Source: Spodoptera frugiperda (taxonomy: Eukaryota; Arthropoda; Insecta; Lepidoptera; Noctuidae). From it: DNA of 64,000 bases. How positions within the stretch are numbered: the first letter of the stretch is position 1; every line of letters starts with the position of its first letter. The stretch covers positions 3,844,001-3,908,000 of the forward strand of contig NC_064223.1 of NCBI RefSeq assembly GCF_023101765.2, written 5' to 3'. Below the pieces are notes generated by a model that made no database searches, was not told the DNA's origin, and saw only the letters and a program-made list of their open reading frames with translations. Positions 12,301 to 27,300 of this stretch are shown here, piece after piece. Both the position numbers and the translations under genes were made by a program.

Positions 12301-15300
12301 TTTTCGTGCGCCTACATTCTGTTATTCGACGTTTTCGCTGATATTTCATATCTATGCCTTTCAGAGATATTTAGAGAATAGAGAGCTTTTCTATTAGGTG
12401 TAATAACTTAGAAAAAGTAAGATACATTCTACATATCTCATTTTGGGCTCTTATAATTCCTATTGTAATAGGCAGCCTATTTCTAACCATCAGGCACGTT
12501 TCCGTTAGATACACACACCTTAGCAGAATGAGTAATGACGGTCATAGAAATGATTTGCTGTAAAAGCTCAAGGGGACACTATTACTAAATGGGTCAGCTG
12601 CCCCAAGGGAAAGTTTAACGCTGATTTTTCGGTATAAGGTACAGACACACCTACTCTTATTTTTGTGTGAGATTTTACGAACTTAGCTACATATTTTTTC
12701 AAATGAAAATTTTGTTCTAACAAGGGAAATATAGAGCTTTATGATTAAGGGGAAAGTGTAAACTCGCCTTTATTAATGCAATAAATAAAAAGAACTGCCT
12801 ATATTGCAACTTAGCTGTAAGGTAAAAAAAAGCTTGAGAATGAAATTTCGCCGCCAACAACATTTCTTCCTACAAAGGTTTACCGTCGGAAAAAGATACT
12901 TATGCTTGTAGTAAAATGTTGATGAAAATGCTTACCTCATCCTTTTCCCCCAGCGAGTTGCCATTTTCGAGGCGATAGCGGCGCGCCACAGCATCCAAGG
13001 CTCCCGGGTCGCCGGACGCTGACAGCTGCAAAACAAACCATCCTCGTTAATGACTGACACTTTTAATCACTCACAAAGGGTAGGAAACTAATGAAAGTTT
13101 AACTTCTTGTCAACTCATGTCAGCCCGTGGGCGACTATTGAATGTATTATGTAATGAACGGGCTTGTAATGTACCTAATTTTGATAAACAAACTTGTAGA
13201 CAATTGTGTCTTTCTATTGTTATACAGAATACCTTTTTTATCACCACTTTTATCCACGTTGTAAAAAATAAATCAATAAAATTACAAGTATTTCTAAAAG
13301 CTATTAACTAGGTATAATATTTTCGCGCCATTATAAGCGATTCCATATTTAAATAATTTTTATTCTGGCCAGTACATATTGTTTAAATTATTACGCTTTT
13401 GATTATTGACTGTATAAAATAGGTAAGTATTCATTTTATTAATAATACTTTTTTTAAGTCTGCAAGTAAATGAGCCAAGGAAGTATACACAATTCCTGAT
13501 GGTTTTATAAATCATATTTTTTCATCGTTTCAAAACAGCATAGTACTTACCTAAGTGAACAAAAGAAAAAGTTAACAGGTAGAAAGGACTTTTATGTTAA
13601 CCTGAATATAAATATTAAAATTTAAGCAAAGAAAATTAAAACTTTCCGCAAAATTTCGATCCTATTTTGGCTACATGATCCCTGAGACTGCGAAGTTTTC
13701 CAATTGGATGATAGGAATGGAAAAATTCAATCAGGCGGATGAAGACTGTTTGGAAGTTTCGAGAGTTTCAAATATTTATTATGATATAGGAGTTAGTTCA
13801 CATGACATGTAATTTAGGGGTAAATACGGGTTTATCGATAACTTAATATAGGTAGGTATGTTCAATACTTTATAACTATTAAAGTTTGCTCACACAAGTT
13901 CTTTCAAAGAAGTTTAATTTACTTTTTTGTAAGTTATCCTAGCATTTGATGCCTTATTCCACGCCTTGGTAGTCTTCGTTATCTGAATACGTTTCACCTA
14001 TGAGAAAACATGTTTATTTACATTTGTAATAGATACCAAGATTCAGATGTTTAATTTCATTCGAAATAGACTTTAGGTTTCCATATAACTACAAAATCGT
14101 TAAAATAAAAATATATAAAATAACATAAAAAATGTACTCACAAAATAAATCACGCAGTGAATAATAGCACGAAATGCTATTAAAACGGTTGATATTCAAC
14201 GCAGTGCAGGTCGAGATTAATTGACTTTTTGATTAGACTATTATGCCACACTGCACCTAGGTATAGGTAACACGTAGGTAAACCGTATATGATTAGGTAC
14301 GGTACTGAGCTTATGCGGCTCACTTCAGTTAATAGTACCTAGTGTTAATTTCAAAGGGGCGAAGTTTTAACTATGTATTTGCTGTCACTATTATTTTATC
14401 AATAAGTGTGGGAAAGCCATGTTTGGGCACGAATGGGTGGAATGACGACTCAGCTGGAGTGATACCACGGCCTCACAGAAAACCGACGCGAAATAACTCT
14501 CACGTTGTGTAAGTGAGGTTACCGGAGACCCAATTACCTCTCTTTCCAATCCCTTATTCTCCATTATCATCATCAGCTAAAAGACGTCCACTACTGAACA
14601 AAGGCCTGATACCCCAACAATGATTAAATTCCTAACCCCCAAAAGGCTGGCAACGCACTTGTAACCCCTGTGGTGTATCGGCGTCCATGGGCAGCGGTGA
14701 TTGCTTACCATAAAATAAGTAAGCATAAATAATACGTAAGTACTAGAATATAATATACTTAATTACTTAGTGAGATTATAGGATTTAAAATAGCATACGT
14801 ACTTACATCTAGAAATAACAGATATAATTTAAACATGACACCAAAAGTTTCATAATTCACTTTTAGTCTGAATATCGTCTAACAATCCGTCTGTCTTTAT
14901 AAGCTGGGTACAAATCTTATAAAGTAACTTGATTGGCAGATTTAATTTTCCTAATGCTCGTTCTAAAATGGCTACCTCACATTTAAGACAGCTGATCTAT
15001 TTGGGCAGACATAGGTTGGTACCCATTGGTCAGTTGCTAGGCGGAGCCGAGTAATCAAGACTAATGAGAATCCGATTCAGGTCAACGACCTATAAGTACT
15101 TACGTATCAAAAATCAAATAAAAAACAATTTTGGTAACGTTTTCCTTCTCATCGTGTACTTATTGGATTTGATCTCATTTCCTATGAATATTTGATTGCT
15201 TTCTCAAAGGCAGGACTAATGAAACGTTATGAATATTGTACGTGGTATTATTCCATAATAAGAGAAAACTTGCCGTGAACGGTCCTCAAAAAATTGAAAT

Positions 15301-18300
15301 GAAAAACGTTTCTTGCAACATTAAACAATTTTATGTGAAACAGAGTTATTTACCAATTATTTTATTTATTTAACTCCATTCAGACTTCAGACTCAGTTTA
15401 ACGAACAAATTGTGCTTAAAATGAAATTTGCTGAAAAGATTGTTCTCAATGAGGTTTCATTTTATTAAGAGGCTACATATCACATGGCAATGACGTATTA
15501 TTACGATTTACGCCACCTATACGTAGCAAATATTTCAACTAAAATTGAAATAAAATAAATACGTTTTGTACTAAATATCCAATCTAATAAACATTCACCA
15601 TTATGATTAACCACAGTAACTTAACAAAAACAAAGTAAATCCTTCAGTTAACTACCTTCTATTCAGGACTGAATATAATCAAGAAAACAATGCCTGCCAT
15701 TAACTGTTTGTGGTCTAGAAACAATAAGGATTCAATAGCGGACTTAATTAATTTATTTCGACCAACAAATAGATTAAAATCGTCGTTTATAAAACAGTTA
15801 CATAACCATTTGTGTATTAATTAAAACAATAATAGACCAAGGACAATAATATTACGTAAATAAGAATAATAATTTTATTATCGTTTTACATAAATCTGAA
15901 AAGAAACACGAAATATTATGTAAGGAGGTTCCATTATTCGATGAAAAGAAAAATCTGGCTGAATCATCTCAAAAAATTACCTAAGCAAACGCTATTTAAA
16001 AATTAAAAGAAATAAAAGAAAAATAAAATTTAATGGCATTTTACAACTTTTTTGACCAAATGTAGCCAGGTTTAAATTTTTTAATGAGGTTAGTATAAAA
16101 AGTTCCATTATCTGTGTGTAAAATTGGGAATTTATTTATTCTTATTTAGGTACCTAATATATTTTTAACATCTCTAATATACCTACTGCAGAAAATAGGT
16201 AAGGTTAATTTAAGCGCGTAAGAATGATAGTTGCAAACCATAAAATTAAGTCCGCCATTCACTATAATTTTTGTGATGAAGATTAAATAAAAATGAAAAT
16301 ATTATAAGTATTTTTAGTAGTAGTAGAAGGTACCTATCCAAACCAATAAAAGTATGGGAACACTTGATACAACAATTGTAATAAAATTAAATTAAATTCA
16401 CTTCTTGTTATTACGTGTAACACACTATAACCAGAGCATTTGGTTATCATTTGAATCTTTTAAAACTATGCTTATGACATTGAACTTGAGCTTGAACTCC
16501 AATATGACAGAAAACGGCCTGGAAATCAATATTTCTAAGTAACATTTTCTATGGCTAAAATATGCCGAAATAAAATCATCCGAGTGATAACAGTTTCTAC
16601 TAAAATAGGCACCTAAGTTATAACGTAGGTAATAGTAACTCAGCGTGCCGGAGTCATTTGAATGCGAAATGTTTTTTTACGAGGCTTTTTGACTCGGCGT
16701 TGGTAAAATGAATATATAAAATAGGTACCTAGTGTTCCGCAGAAAGTAGGCCTCGCATAAAGAAGCCATAACTGCCATAACGAATGGCTTTAGGGGCGTT
16801 GGTGATCGCGGTTTGATATATCGCTCTATGGTTCAATATCTCGGCGTTACCCTATTGTAAGCGACAGTGTGTAGTAATACATAATTAAAAGATTTATTAT
16901 TTCCTTACGACACTTTCATTGCATAAAATAACTTCCAGTCTCATAAACATGAAAAAAAAATCTTGTAAGGCAATAACATTACATTTAACCTACATGTTGT
17001 AGTAACCTTGCTGCTGGGGCCAGCCTATACGTTCCACTTAATGTCAAGTCCGCCTGGCAAGCAGCACAACGCGTTACAATAACTTCCAATAACTATAAAC
17101 AGACAACACAGCTGGTAAATACGCTACAACGAACGCGACGCCATTTTCATAACATTGTACGTCATAAATGTGCATCGATACGATAATGGCGGGATTTTGA
17201 CAGTTGATAGGCGCGAACGCGGCAGGAAGAGCGGTAGCAAAATTGTTTATGATCAGGTTGCGGGCATCAACTCAATACAATCTGAATATCGTTTATTTAA
17301 AAGTCTTTCTGTACTGATACGTAGAGGCAATGCCCGCATTTGACTACTCATGTATTTAGTTGAGGGACAAACAATAGATAAAAAGGGTCTGTTTTGAATG
17401 CGATACAAAAGGATTTCGATACATCCAATAGGATAAGAAAGGTTCATCCGTCCGGTATTACAACTTCTAACAGCATTTTTATTTATTTTGGTAGGTAACA
17501 ACTTTCCCGGTCCCCTGGCTGGATTTTCCCAAATCTATTATAAAATTTTGGTGAAAAAATCCATCAAAACAGCTGTTCGATACGGCTCTTGAAAAACTGG
17601 GGCGCAACGTTGGCTCGGCCTAAATATAAGGGTCCATTTATATTGCGAAGTCACGGGGCATGCGGAAAGGGCGTGACGAAAAGATACAATGTAATTATGC
17701 AATTCTCTAATGCGTATTAGCTTCTTATAGTTGCCATAATGCTTTTTTCTAGGATATACTATAGGGTATAACGTAAATACGCACATACATATGCATAGCA
17801 TTTTGTTCACTATTACAAATAGTCTTTGAAAAAGTAGTAAATGCAAGCAATGAAGCCGAGTTTGCATTAAAAAAATACAGATTAGCGATATATCATTATA
17901 GGTGCTTTTTATTAGGCATACATATTATATCTATTGACATATTATTACATAACCTTAGAATAATATATCTACGAGGCAGATATTACATAAACAGACGGTG
18001 CATGCCGCGTTACGTAACGTCTTTATTGATTTCGTTGCGGAATGAATCCATAAAACTGTAAAGAAAAGTTAAGATCTATATTTCAAATTGATTGATGGAA
18101 ATGTAGAAATAGAATGGTACGGTATCAGTTTTATACATTTTGTTTTGTGTCTATATTAGGTGCTTTGCCTAATAACCGAAATATTTTAAGTGAATAGCAA
18201 ATTGCCATGTTTCTTTAGAGGTCGGGTAAAGTATTATTTATTAGATTTTCAATTTAATCACTCTCTATAATTTCCTATTTAAATATAAGTAGGAATATCG

Positions 18301-21300
18301 TTTCATGTGACGCCACAGTAATACTTAATCAACCAACAATTGTGCATATTGCAGTTGTGAGTACTTATCAATACACAATACTCAACAGTACTAAAATCTG
18401 CACTTCGAAAATAGTAATCTTGCTGGTTTTAAGGATTATTTTGCTCTTATTGCCATAATTTCGTACTAGTGAGCACACATAATGGCAGACTAACTTAAGC
18501 TATTAAAGTGCGATCGAGTGTGCAGTGAATCCTATCTCGAGGACTATCAATATTAGGATTATGTTGCGTATCACGTACGCAAGCCGAAACACGCAACTAT
18601 ACATACGTACCGCAATATCTTAGTACAAAATATAACCTATACAGGTGCTACGTCAATATTGGGTTTCTGATTTCAAATCATAATTTCTTCCTAAGGTGAA
18701 AGGGTCTTTATGTATGATTATTGACATAATAATATGCTATGTTCTACCAGCAAAATATTTTGGTTTAGAGGTAAAAGAAAAAAGATGGTAGAGTAATTCG
18801 GTAGAAACAGTAACTTTTTTAGTAGGTAAATAATAATTGTGTGTGTGAACGACAGCGAAATCTTTTGTATTTTATTTATATTGGTCAGTTCAGAATAATC
18901 GACCTGTATCTGTACCATTAGTATGAGTTTGATTTACGTTTAAAGTAATCTAAACGAGTGCGCGTTCGACTCTCTGATTGGCTGGCTCGAATAAACCAAA
19001 CAACCAGATCGTTGTGTTACATTATATTGACTGTTGTGGGTACATTGTGACCGCTCGACCATCGAGGTAGACCACAGAACAAACGAACAGACAGTATTTT
19101 TCGGTTCTATGGGTAGAACAATATTCCAAATTTTATAATGAAGAGAGATAAAGGGTATTCTTGAACAAAGTTCTAATTTTCTAACAACTCCGTGGTTTCA
19201 AGCGCTTCTAAGATGCTGTTAAGTATTTAGCCGATATTGAGTTTGGAATAAAATAGTTCTGTAAGTAATTATGGTTATTATGTGGTTCGTAACTTGTTAA
19301 GAATTTGTTTTATTGAACAACTTTAAAGATTATTTGACTAACGTAAAATATTGATTGTGGCTTGCGGAGAATTCAGGTTTGAATTTTGGTATTTCAACCT
19401 CATTTTTTTTGTAAATAGCTGTTTTAAATTTTTTTTTTATTTTTTTTTGTTTCCAACAAATATGTGTATGTGTGTTAATAGTTTTAAACACAGTGTAAGT
19501 GTTTTATGGAAATATAGATTAATGTTATCGACGGACGTACCTAAGTAGCTATCAATAAAGTTAGTCTTTGGTTGGACAGTTCTTTTATTGTAGGACTAGC
19601 TACTTCCGCGCGGTTTCACCCGCTCTGCTCGGCTCCTATTGGTCATAGCGTGATGTTTTATAGCCTATAGCCTTCCTCGATAAATGCACTATCCAATACA
19701 AAAAGAATTATTCAATTCGGGTTAGTAGTTCCGGAGATTAGCGCGTTTAAACAAACAAACTCTTCAGCTTTATAATATTATATATACATATTAGTATAGA
19801 TTTATAGAGACTACGTTTTAATAAAATTGGACTTTAATGCTAATAGTTTAGAGATTGATTAACAAAGTCAGTGGGTAGCCTTAGGGGCGGATTTCTATCA
19901 TCAGTTTCAGTTTCTATCATCTGTTTATTTGTATCAAAAGATGGAGCGAGTATCACAGTCAACTCTTACAAGTCAGTAGTAGTAATAAAATAAAGGAGTA
20001 ACCTAAAATTCCGGAGTGAATTATATTTTACTACGCTAAAGCAAAATAAAGTTGAATAGATGTATCACATTGTGTAAAATCGTACCATTCATTGTGTGTA
20101 AAAATTCACTAGAATACATTTACACAAAGAAATGTAAAGGGACATTTAACAAATCGTCCACGTTGACCGCCATCCAATAAATCCTGTTGTATAACCTCAA
20201 AATTTAAAGAATGCCTTTTTCCCAGACCCTTGTTAAATATGGGATTTTTTGGACATTTCTTTTAGGGGCAGTATAAAATAACGTGTTCATTTGCGACTTA
20301 ATTTACTTACATGTTTGATTCGGGAATTTAATAAAGAGGGTGGTATTTTTTATGATATAAGCCGGTAAACAAGTCAACAAATCACCTGATGATATGCAAC
20401 CACTATCGCCAATGGATACCCAAATACGAGAAGCGTTACAAGTTTGTTGCTGGCCTTTTGAGCGTTAGGAATTTCTTTCTTCCCCAATAAGGTTATTGGG
20501 GAAACGGGGATTGGGAAGATTGGAAAGAGGGGTAATTGGGCCTTTGGGTTCACTGGGTAATTGGTACTTCGGGAGGGTAATTTTATATGACAATGACGGT
20601 CACGATTACATACTTTTTCTAAGAGTTGAACGTAGTTATACATTGGGATAATTGGACAGTTTCGATTAATACATTTTATTGGTCTTGTTGAAGAAGAAAG
20701 AATAGATTATGAAGTAGAAAACATAACAAATTTTATATGTTGATGCTGGTTAAGTGGATAACCAGTAAGGCAAACCAATCCGAATAACTTAAATTTGACA
20801 TATAAATTTAATGTGTTAATATGAATTACTAGAATTGCTAACGAGAAAACGGGACAATATTAAATCGTATTTTGTTTACGAATACAGAATCGGCTTTACC
20901 TCTTTCAATATTAAATCTGGAAAGTGTGCCGTAATATTTTAGTTTGTTTGTTTGTTTCAAAGTTACATTTCGATCGAACTGTTGGCCTAACAAAATAATT
21001 GGCTTGTTTGTTTGTTTTAAATTAAATTATATTTCTCGCCTGTCTGCAAAATCTATTGGATTATCGTAAAAATGTTGATGAAGAAGATTATGGCTTCTAA
21101 GAAAGATGTTTGTATCAAAATAATAAATTGATTGAAAAGGACAACAAAAACCATTTTAGACAATTTAATTTAGTACCGCAAATTGTTAAAAAAGGGTTTA
21201 ATCTAGTTTGGCTGATTAAGATAAATCATTGAGAGCTCTTCTCGAATATTCAGAATTCTGTTAGTAATAAAACCTAACTAGAATTCATCAACAGCACCGG

Positions 21301-24300
21301 ATTACGAGTTCTTCGTAGCAATTACTACGACGTAGCACATTGCTACGCTTGCTACGTGTATTTCGTAGCAGCTTGATCAGTGTTCCATTCACTACTCGTA
21401 TTTCGTACTTTACTGAAATGCAATATTCGTTGAGCACGGTTCTTGAAATTTAATGGACCTTGGATGAATTCGATAACCGAAACCAACTTTGAAAGGTCAA
21501 AGCTGTAACTGAAATCTCGAGGGAGGTGCCGGTATCGCTAAATGAAAATTGATAATCATATTGTTTTTTCATTTCTTCGAAGAATGTAAAATAAAATCTG
21601 TTTCTGTTACATTTACATTTGTGAATAAAGATTTCCGTTAAAATCACATTTTCTTTACGAAACGGATATTCGATGCTATGTTAATTTGTCTGATTTCTGC
21701 AATTTAATGGACAATGTTTTTCTATTTCATTTCACAATATTGTGGAAGAGGAGTAACTTGTAGGATTTTCACGTTCTTTATTTCTTGTAAAAGAATAGAC
21801 ATACATACACAACCTCACGCCTGTCTCCAATGGGGGTAGGCAAAGACTATAGAACGCCAATTGCTACTCATGTATAATTATATGAAACTCTTTTGGAAAA
21901 GATCGATGGAGGTATATGATTAACTTAGTAATAATCTAATTAGGATTTAATATAACTCCTATACGGCATATATCAGTAATACCACAAGAATCAAATTTCA
22001 CTAGTCTATGTTATTCCATGAACTTATTCTATATGTATATTATAGTATATGCATAACATAGGTATACTTATGTTTATAGGATAATTAACACTATTATTAT
22101 TATATTCAGTGAAGTATTAAATTAAGTTTCAAGTGTAAATGTGGTCGGGCCTCACTGGACAAATTTAGTGATGGTAATTAAGTACGGTTAATTGGTAAGT
22201 AAATAATATTCAAATTAACTACGGTTCTATAGAATTTCATAATTAATAATGAAAATGGAGTACTTGGTTCTGTTATGATAGTAGTTGTTAATAAAAATGT
22301 ATATTTAAGTTTAAATAATATGTTTAATTGTATAGTGGTATTACGTGTCGTAATGTGAACCTTTCCATACCCTTTCGGGGATAAAAAGCGTGACGTTGTA
22401 TATAAATAATATGTTTAATTCACCTTATAGAATTTGTACTTTTCTCTGATCATATATAAGGCTCGCATTCTAGAATCTAGTTCAATTAAAAATATAAAAT
22501 ATTAATATTGCTAGCGCTAAGAGTGTTGCGTTTAAAATATTTTAAAATTCAACTATTTGATTAACTGTAGCAACTATGTTAAACAATTTCCATTTTATAA
22601 AGTATTATGTTTTAATAGCCATAATAATATGCATCTACAAAAGCGCATCAGTAATCAAATAAAAATACAAATTGTAATCAGGTTTGGAAACTGTTAAAGT
22701 TCTCTTTGAGCGTACCGTGAGCAATAAAACAATGAATACACTTCGTTTAATCGTTCCTTTTGAGTCCACTCTTACCGAGAACTACGATTACTTTTTTAGA
22801 GTTCCGTGCAAGTGGTTGTAGAAAGTTATTGGGTTCTTGATTAACTATTTTCTCAATTTTCATATAATATACTTGTGAAGCCTAAATTATGTGTTTTTAT
22901 TTTATTTTGTTTAATTAGACTTCCTCTCACACTTGAATAAAGCATACAATTATATGCTAAAATACCATTTACTTTAATTTACATGGCCTTATGAACCTTC
23001 AATTACAGGGAATCACATCCTGCGAATTAACTTAAATGTGTTAGGAGCGGTTCCAGTGACGTTATAATCCTACTAAATGAGATAGTTTGTGATTATGTAT
23101 GAATGTGTATATAGGGATCACGATGAAATTTGGAACAGGGGTAGATTATGGTCTGGAATAACACATAGGCTATTTTTATCCAACGAGAACGCGGGCGAAG
23201 CCGCTGGCAGAAGCTAATGGTAATTGTAAAAGTGATTGTATAAAGGTAGAAAATATACTACTTGATTAGCTTGTTGAGATAACAATGATTATAATAAATA
23301 TATAATTCAGTTTAAAATACTTTACAATTAAACGCCAAGTAGGTTACGTTATTACCCTAAATGCAAGACTGTGGAATAATTTCTATTTAAATAAATCATT
23401 CAATAGAATACAAAAGTACTCGTGACTCGTATGTATAGAAAATCAAGCCAGAGACGTATTAATTGGGGGTACATAGACCCTATTATAAAGAAACACTTGT
23501 TAACTTCTGAAAATTTTTACTGAAAAGGTTTCGACCGTACTAATTGCCTCTTGAAAAAGAATTAGTCCAGTGTAATTAGCTGCTAGTGAGTTTGAAAACA
23601 AATAAAACTTGTTTCTTTTTTTTGTTGTGAAAATGAAATTATCGCTCTTCAATTATACAATCAATTAATATTAATATAATTATGTATAATATATACATAA
23701 CACGCCATTAGCTAAAGTCATCACTAGAGAGTTGAAAATGATGATGTGATTACCATTATGCCACAAAGAACGCTAGAAAAGGAAAAAAGAAGATTTATGT
23801 ACACCTGCTGTAATTGAAGAAATTTTCATGTAAAAATACAGGACTACTAAACAAATAAGTAGTCAATTGTGAGTGACCTCAAATCGGTGAAGCAACTAAT
23901 ACTTTTGGAGTTCTACTTGATTTTGGCTATGTTAACAGTCTAGTCTGGTACATCTGGTTCCTTTATTGTATACCAAGTATATTTACTTAGTGGTTACCAA
24001 CTGTGTGGTCCTGATGCAGTGGTGCGAAAAATAGACTAACTGCATTCAAACTACAAAGGCAAATTCAAAGCTTTTATTTTAACTAAACCAGATAGGTAGT
24101 TGTGAAACTACAAAAAAAGAATCTGTCAGTCTGTCAAAACAGAGTTGAAATCTGTTCAAAATCTACGTAGGTATAAAATTTTCCACACCCAGTCCTTTGT
24201 ATTCCAATATACATTATACTAAAGAAAATCAAGAACCACTTACTCGAAAAGCTAGCGATAAAATAAATAGCTAATTGAAATGATTCATGAATTATTCTCG

Positions 24301-27300
24301 GTAAACTCATCCAAGTTTTGATGAGGCAGGATTTATGTGGCAGTTTATGCCTACAATAAATTATGAGAATTTCTATATAACTGGAGAAATGTGGGTGTAA
24401 TACAAATAACGTCATGATGTTGAAAAAATAAAGACATGTCGAAAATAAAGACATGATATTGGTTTTTATACAAAAGGTCAAGAAAACATATCGAAGTTAT
24501 TTTATTTCGAAGAATCAGATCACCAGCATTTTAGGAGATTCCCGTATAAATATGTGGTTATTTGTTTTTTTCCATATATTATAAATCAGTTTTAACTTAA
24601 AACTTCGCATCATCAAAGTCGGCAATGAAGTCAGCAAACAGAATACAATATTCACGCCTCTTGTTCCTTCCCCTTTTAGTTCTTATTTACTGTCTAGCCT
24701 ACCTAATGTTAGATTAGGTAGGCTAGACAGATCTTTAATATTAATATAAGTCTAGTTACTGGAGCGGTCCCAACACTTCATCAGTGTCTCATTGTCAGCC
24801 ATCATGACGGTCCGATTGTTTCACTCGCTTCGATGAGCTTCGTCAGATTAATTGCTTAATTAGTACTGGGCATTGGGCATGCGCGAATTGAACGCTATCC
24901 TGAACTAGCTTTGATTGTAAACCGAATATCTAGCTTAATTAATTACAATTAATTAAATTCTTAATTGTTCACGCGTGTGTTTTAGTATTGAATGTCAGAT
25001 CGTAAGAATTATGGTGTATTGTATATTGCTGGGGGAGGATGGTTGTTACACTTTATTTGGAAACAGTAATCGAGTCTATTTTACTTTATGGTATTTACAT
25101 CTGTACGAATTCTGCTATAGACAATGGTATTTATGATAAAATAATATTTGATGGCATTATGGCACATGCGCCTCGACCTGAGTGATACCACGGCCTCACA
25201 GAATACCGACGTGAAACAACGTGCGTAGAGTTTTGTGTGAGTGAGGTTACCAGAGGCCCAATTACCCCCCTTTCCAATCCCCGATTCCCTAACAACCCTT
25301 AAATTTCTAACCCCCAAAAGGCCGGTAATGCAATGTAATGCCTCTGGTGTTTCGGGTTGCCATGAAAAAAGAACAGACAACTTTAGATGATAGGTAATAA
25401 ACCTATCTCGACTATGTAGATAATTTATTCGATTTTCAACTACAATGCAAAATAATAATCATGATTGAGGTAATTTATACTGGTGACTGTACACAATGTA
25501 ATCACTGAGATAGCAGCATTCCCATTAGTTATTTACATACATAACAATATGTATGTAACGTAGCGTGAGGCTTAGTACGGCGGAGTGGTAATCCCTTAGA
25601 CTGCTCATTTGCGCGCATAACTTCACTTACAGTTACTAATAAGGTAACTTGTGTTGCGAGGTAGGCTAATAAGCTACAATGATGGCTTATCCCTACTATT
25701 GTGTCCTTATTAAAACTTCTATAAGGATTATAATCGTGTAAAATCTACTTAATGAGATTTCATGTAGGATTTGCTACAAATTAATGTTTGAATAATTTTG
25801 ACGAAACTTTTATTGGCAGGTAGCTGATGTATTAAGGAGCAACTTGGCTACTTTTATTTTAGAAAAAATATTTTATTTTAAAATAAATATATCAATCAAA
25901 AACCCACATTTTGTTGGAAGTCATTATTCTAAGCAGACGAAGTCGCGGACAACAGCTAGTATATATTATATTAAAAGCTTGAATGTCTCTCCAAATGTAT
26001 GAATGTTGGTGGCAGTCAGAGCAAGTTAACCCTCTTTTATGTCTAGTAAAATAATTGGTGAACAGTAAATACGAATAAGGTATATTAGTGTATATGTCTA
26101 CACGTACAGACGTACATACACCTCTGTATAAATCTACTGGGAATATATAAATAAGTTATGGTAGAAAAGTTTTTAGACTGGAAAGCTGATGTTTAATGTT
26201 TCGGTGTCTAGAGGATGTCTGTTTGAAGTTGAAATTCTATTAAAACTTATTATAAACTCAAGTACCATTAAAACAGTAATAATTAAATTTCTCTAAGAGC
26301 TTTATTCCCTAAAGTTGTGGGTAGAATTGAACTGTATATTCATTAAATAATTATATATACTAGTGGTCGCCTAGTGGTCGAAATTCGACCATATACGATT
26401 TAATTTACAATACCACTTTCCATACGTTCAAGGATAATTTTTATTTAACAAATTGCTATTAGTTTTGTGAAATTCAAATTAATATATTTCGGCGGATCAT
26501 GAATAACCAAACCTCCTTCAATGAGAAACCTCTTTTCATATGAGACGTGAGAATATCATCGCAATGTCTATCAATTTTGACGTTTTGTCAAATACGATGC
26601 TATGCATGGTAGTGTGTGTAATGTTTTATTTATTGATTTAATGTACTCTTTATAAGCATTATTTTTGAAAAATATTAGCATTTTTCACTTCTCCTACACA
26701 TAAACTATAAGTGTACCAAATTTTATGCTCCTACGTCCGCGCAATTTTCGTAAAAAGGTTCCGAAAGTTTTTGCATCACGTATTAATATATAGATTAATT
26801 AAAGACTGTTTGACATTCCGGATCTCCTTGTACTGGGAATCAAACCTGAGACCGCCCGGGTCTTTAATCAATAATGTTTAATAAAGCAAATATCCTAAAA
26901 AATACAATACATCCGAACCGATTTACCGAAATGCCCACCCAGGGAATGCGGAAAATTACTCTGAATTGACAAATTGTCGAAATGACGATTCGGAAATTGG
27001 CCTCCGATGACTGGAAGTGAAAAGATATGTCGGTAATATAGGAACGTATGATGTCATGTTCCGATTCAAGGGTGGAACAAGGCATGTCGCCTTGGGGGAA
27101 TTTTTGTATCGAGGCCTGTATTGAAGATTTATGTTTGGTATGTATAGAAGAGAAGACCTTTAAATGTAATAAATATTTATTTTAAAGAAAGCACTTTACA
27201 GTGGCACATATTATTGACACTTTTGGCTTTGATCACGCCCATGTAATAAATAACTTTTCGTTTACGCTTCTGTTTTAGTACGGCACCTACTGAGAATTCT

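Noticed and set aside
14391..14573. 60-codon minus-strand ORF
   Set aside because: It lies wholly in repeat family A, and its peptide (VFCEAVVSL) recurs in the ORF at 25081-25380.
21300..21375. CRISPR-like array
   Set aside because: The CGTAGC words are too short, irregularly spaced and in both orientations. The sequence is plainly eukaryotic.
24134..24481. 115-codon minus-strand ORF
   Set aside because: Phe/Ile/Tyr-rich composition typical of translated AT-rich intron, with no motif.
25081..25380. 99-codon minus-strand ORF
   Set aside because: It is the antisense of repeat family A. Similar short peptides appear wherever that repeat occurs.
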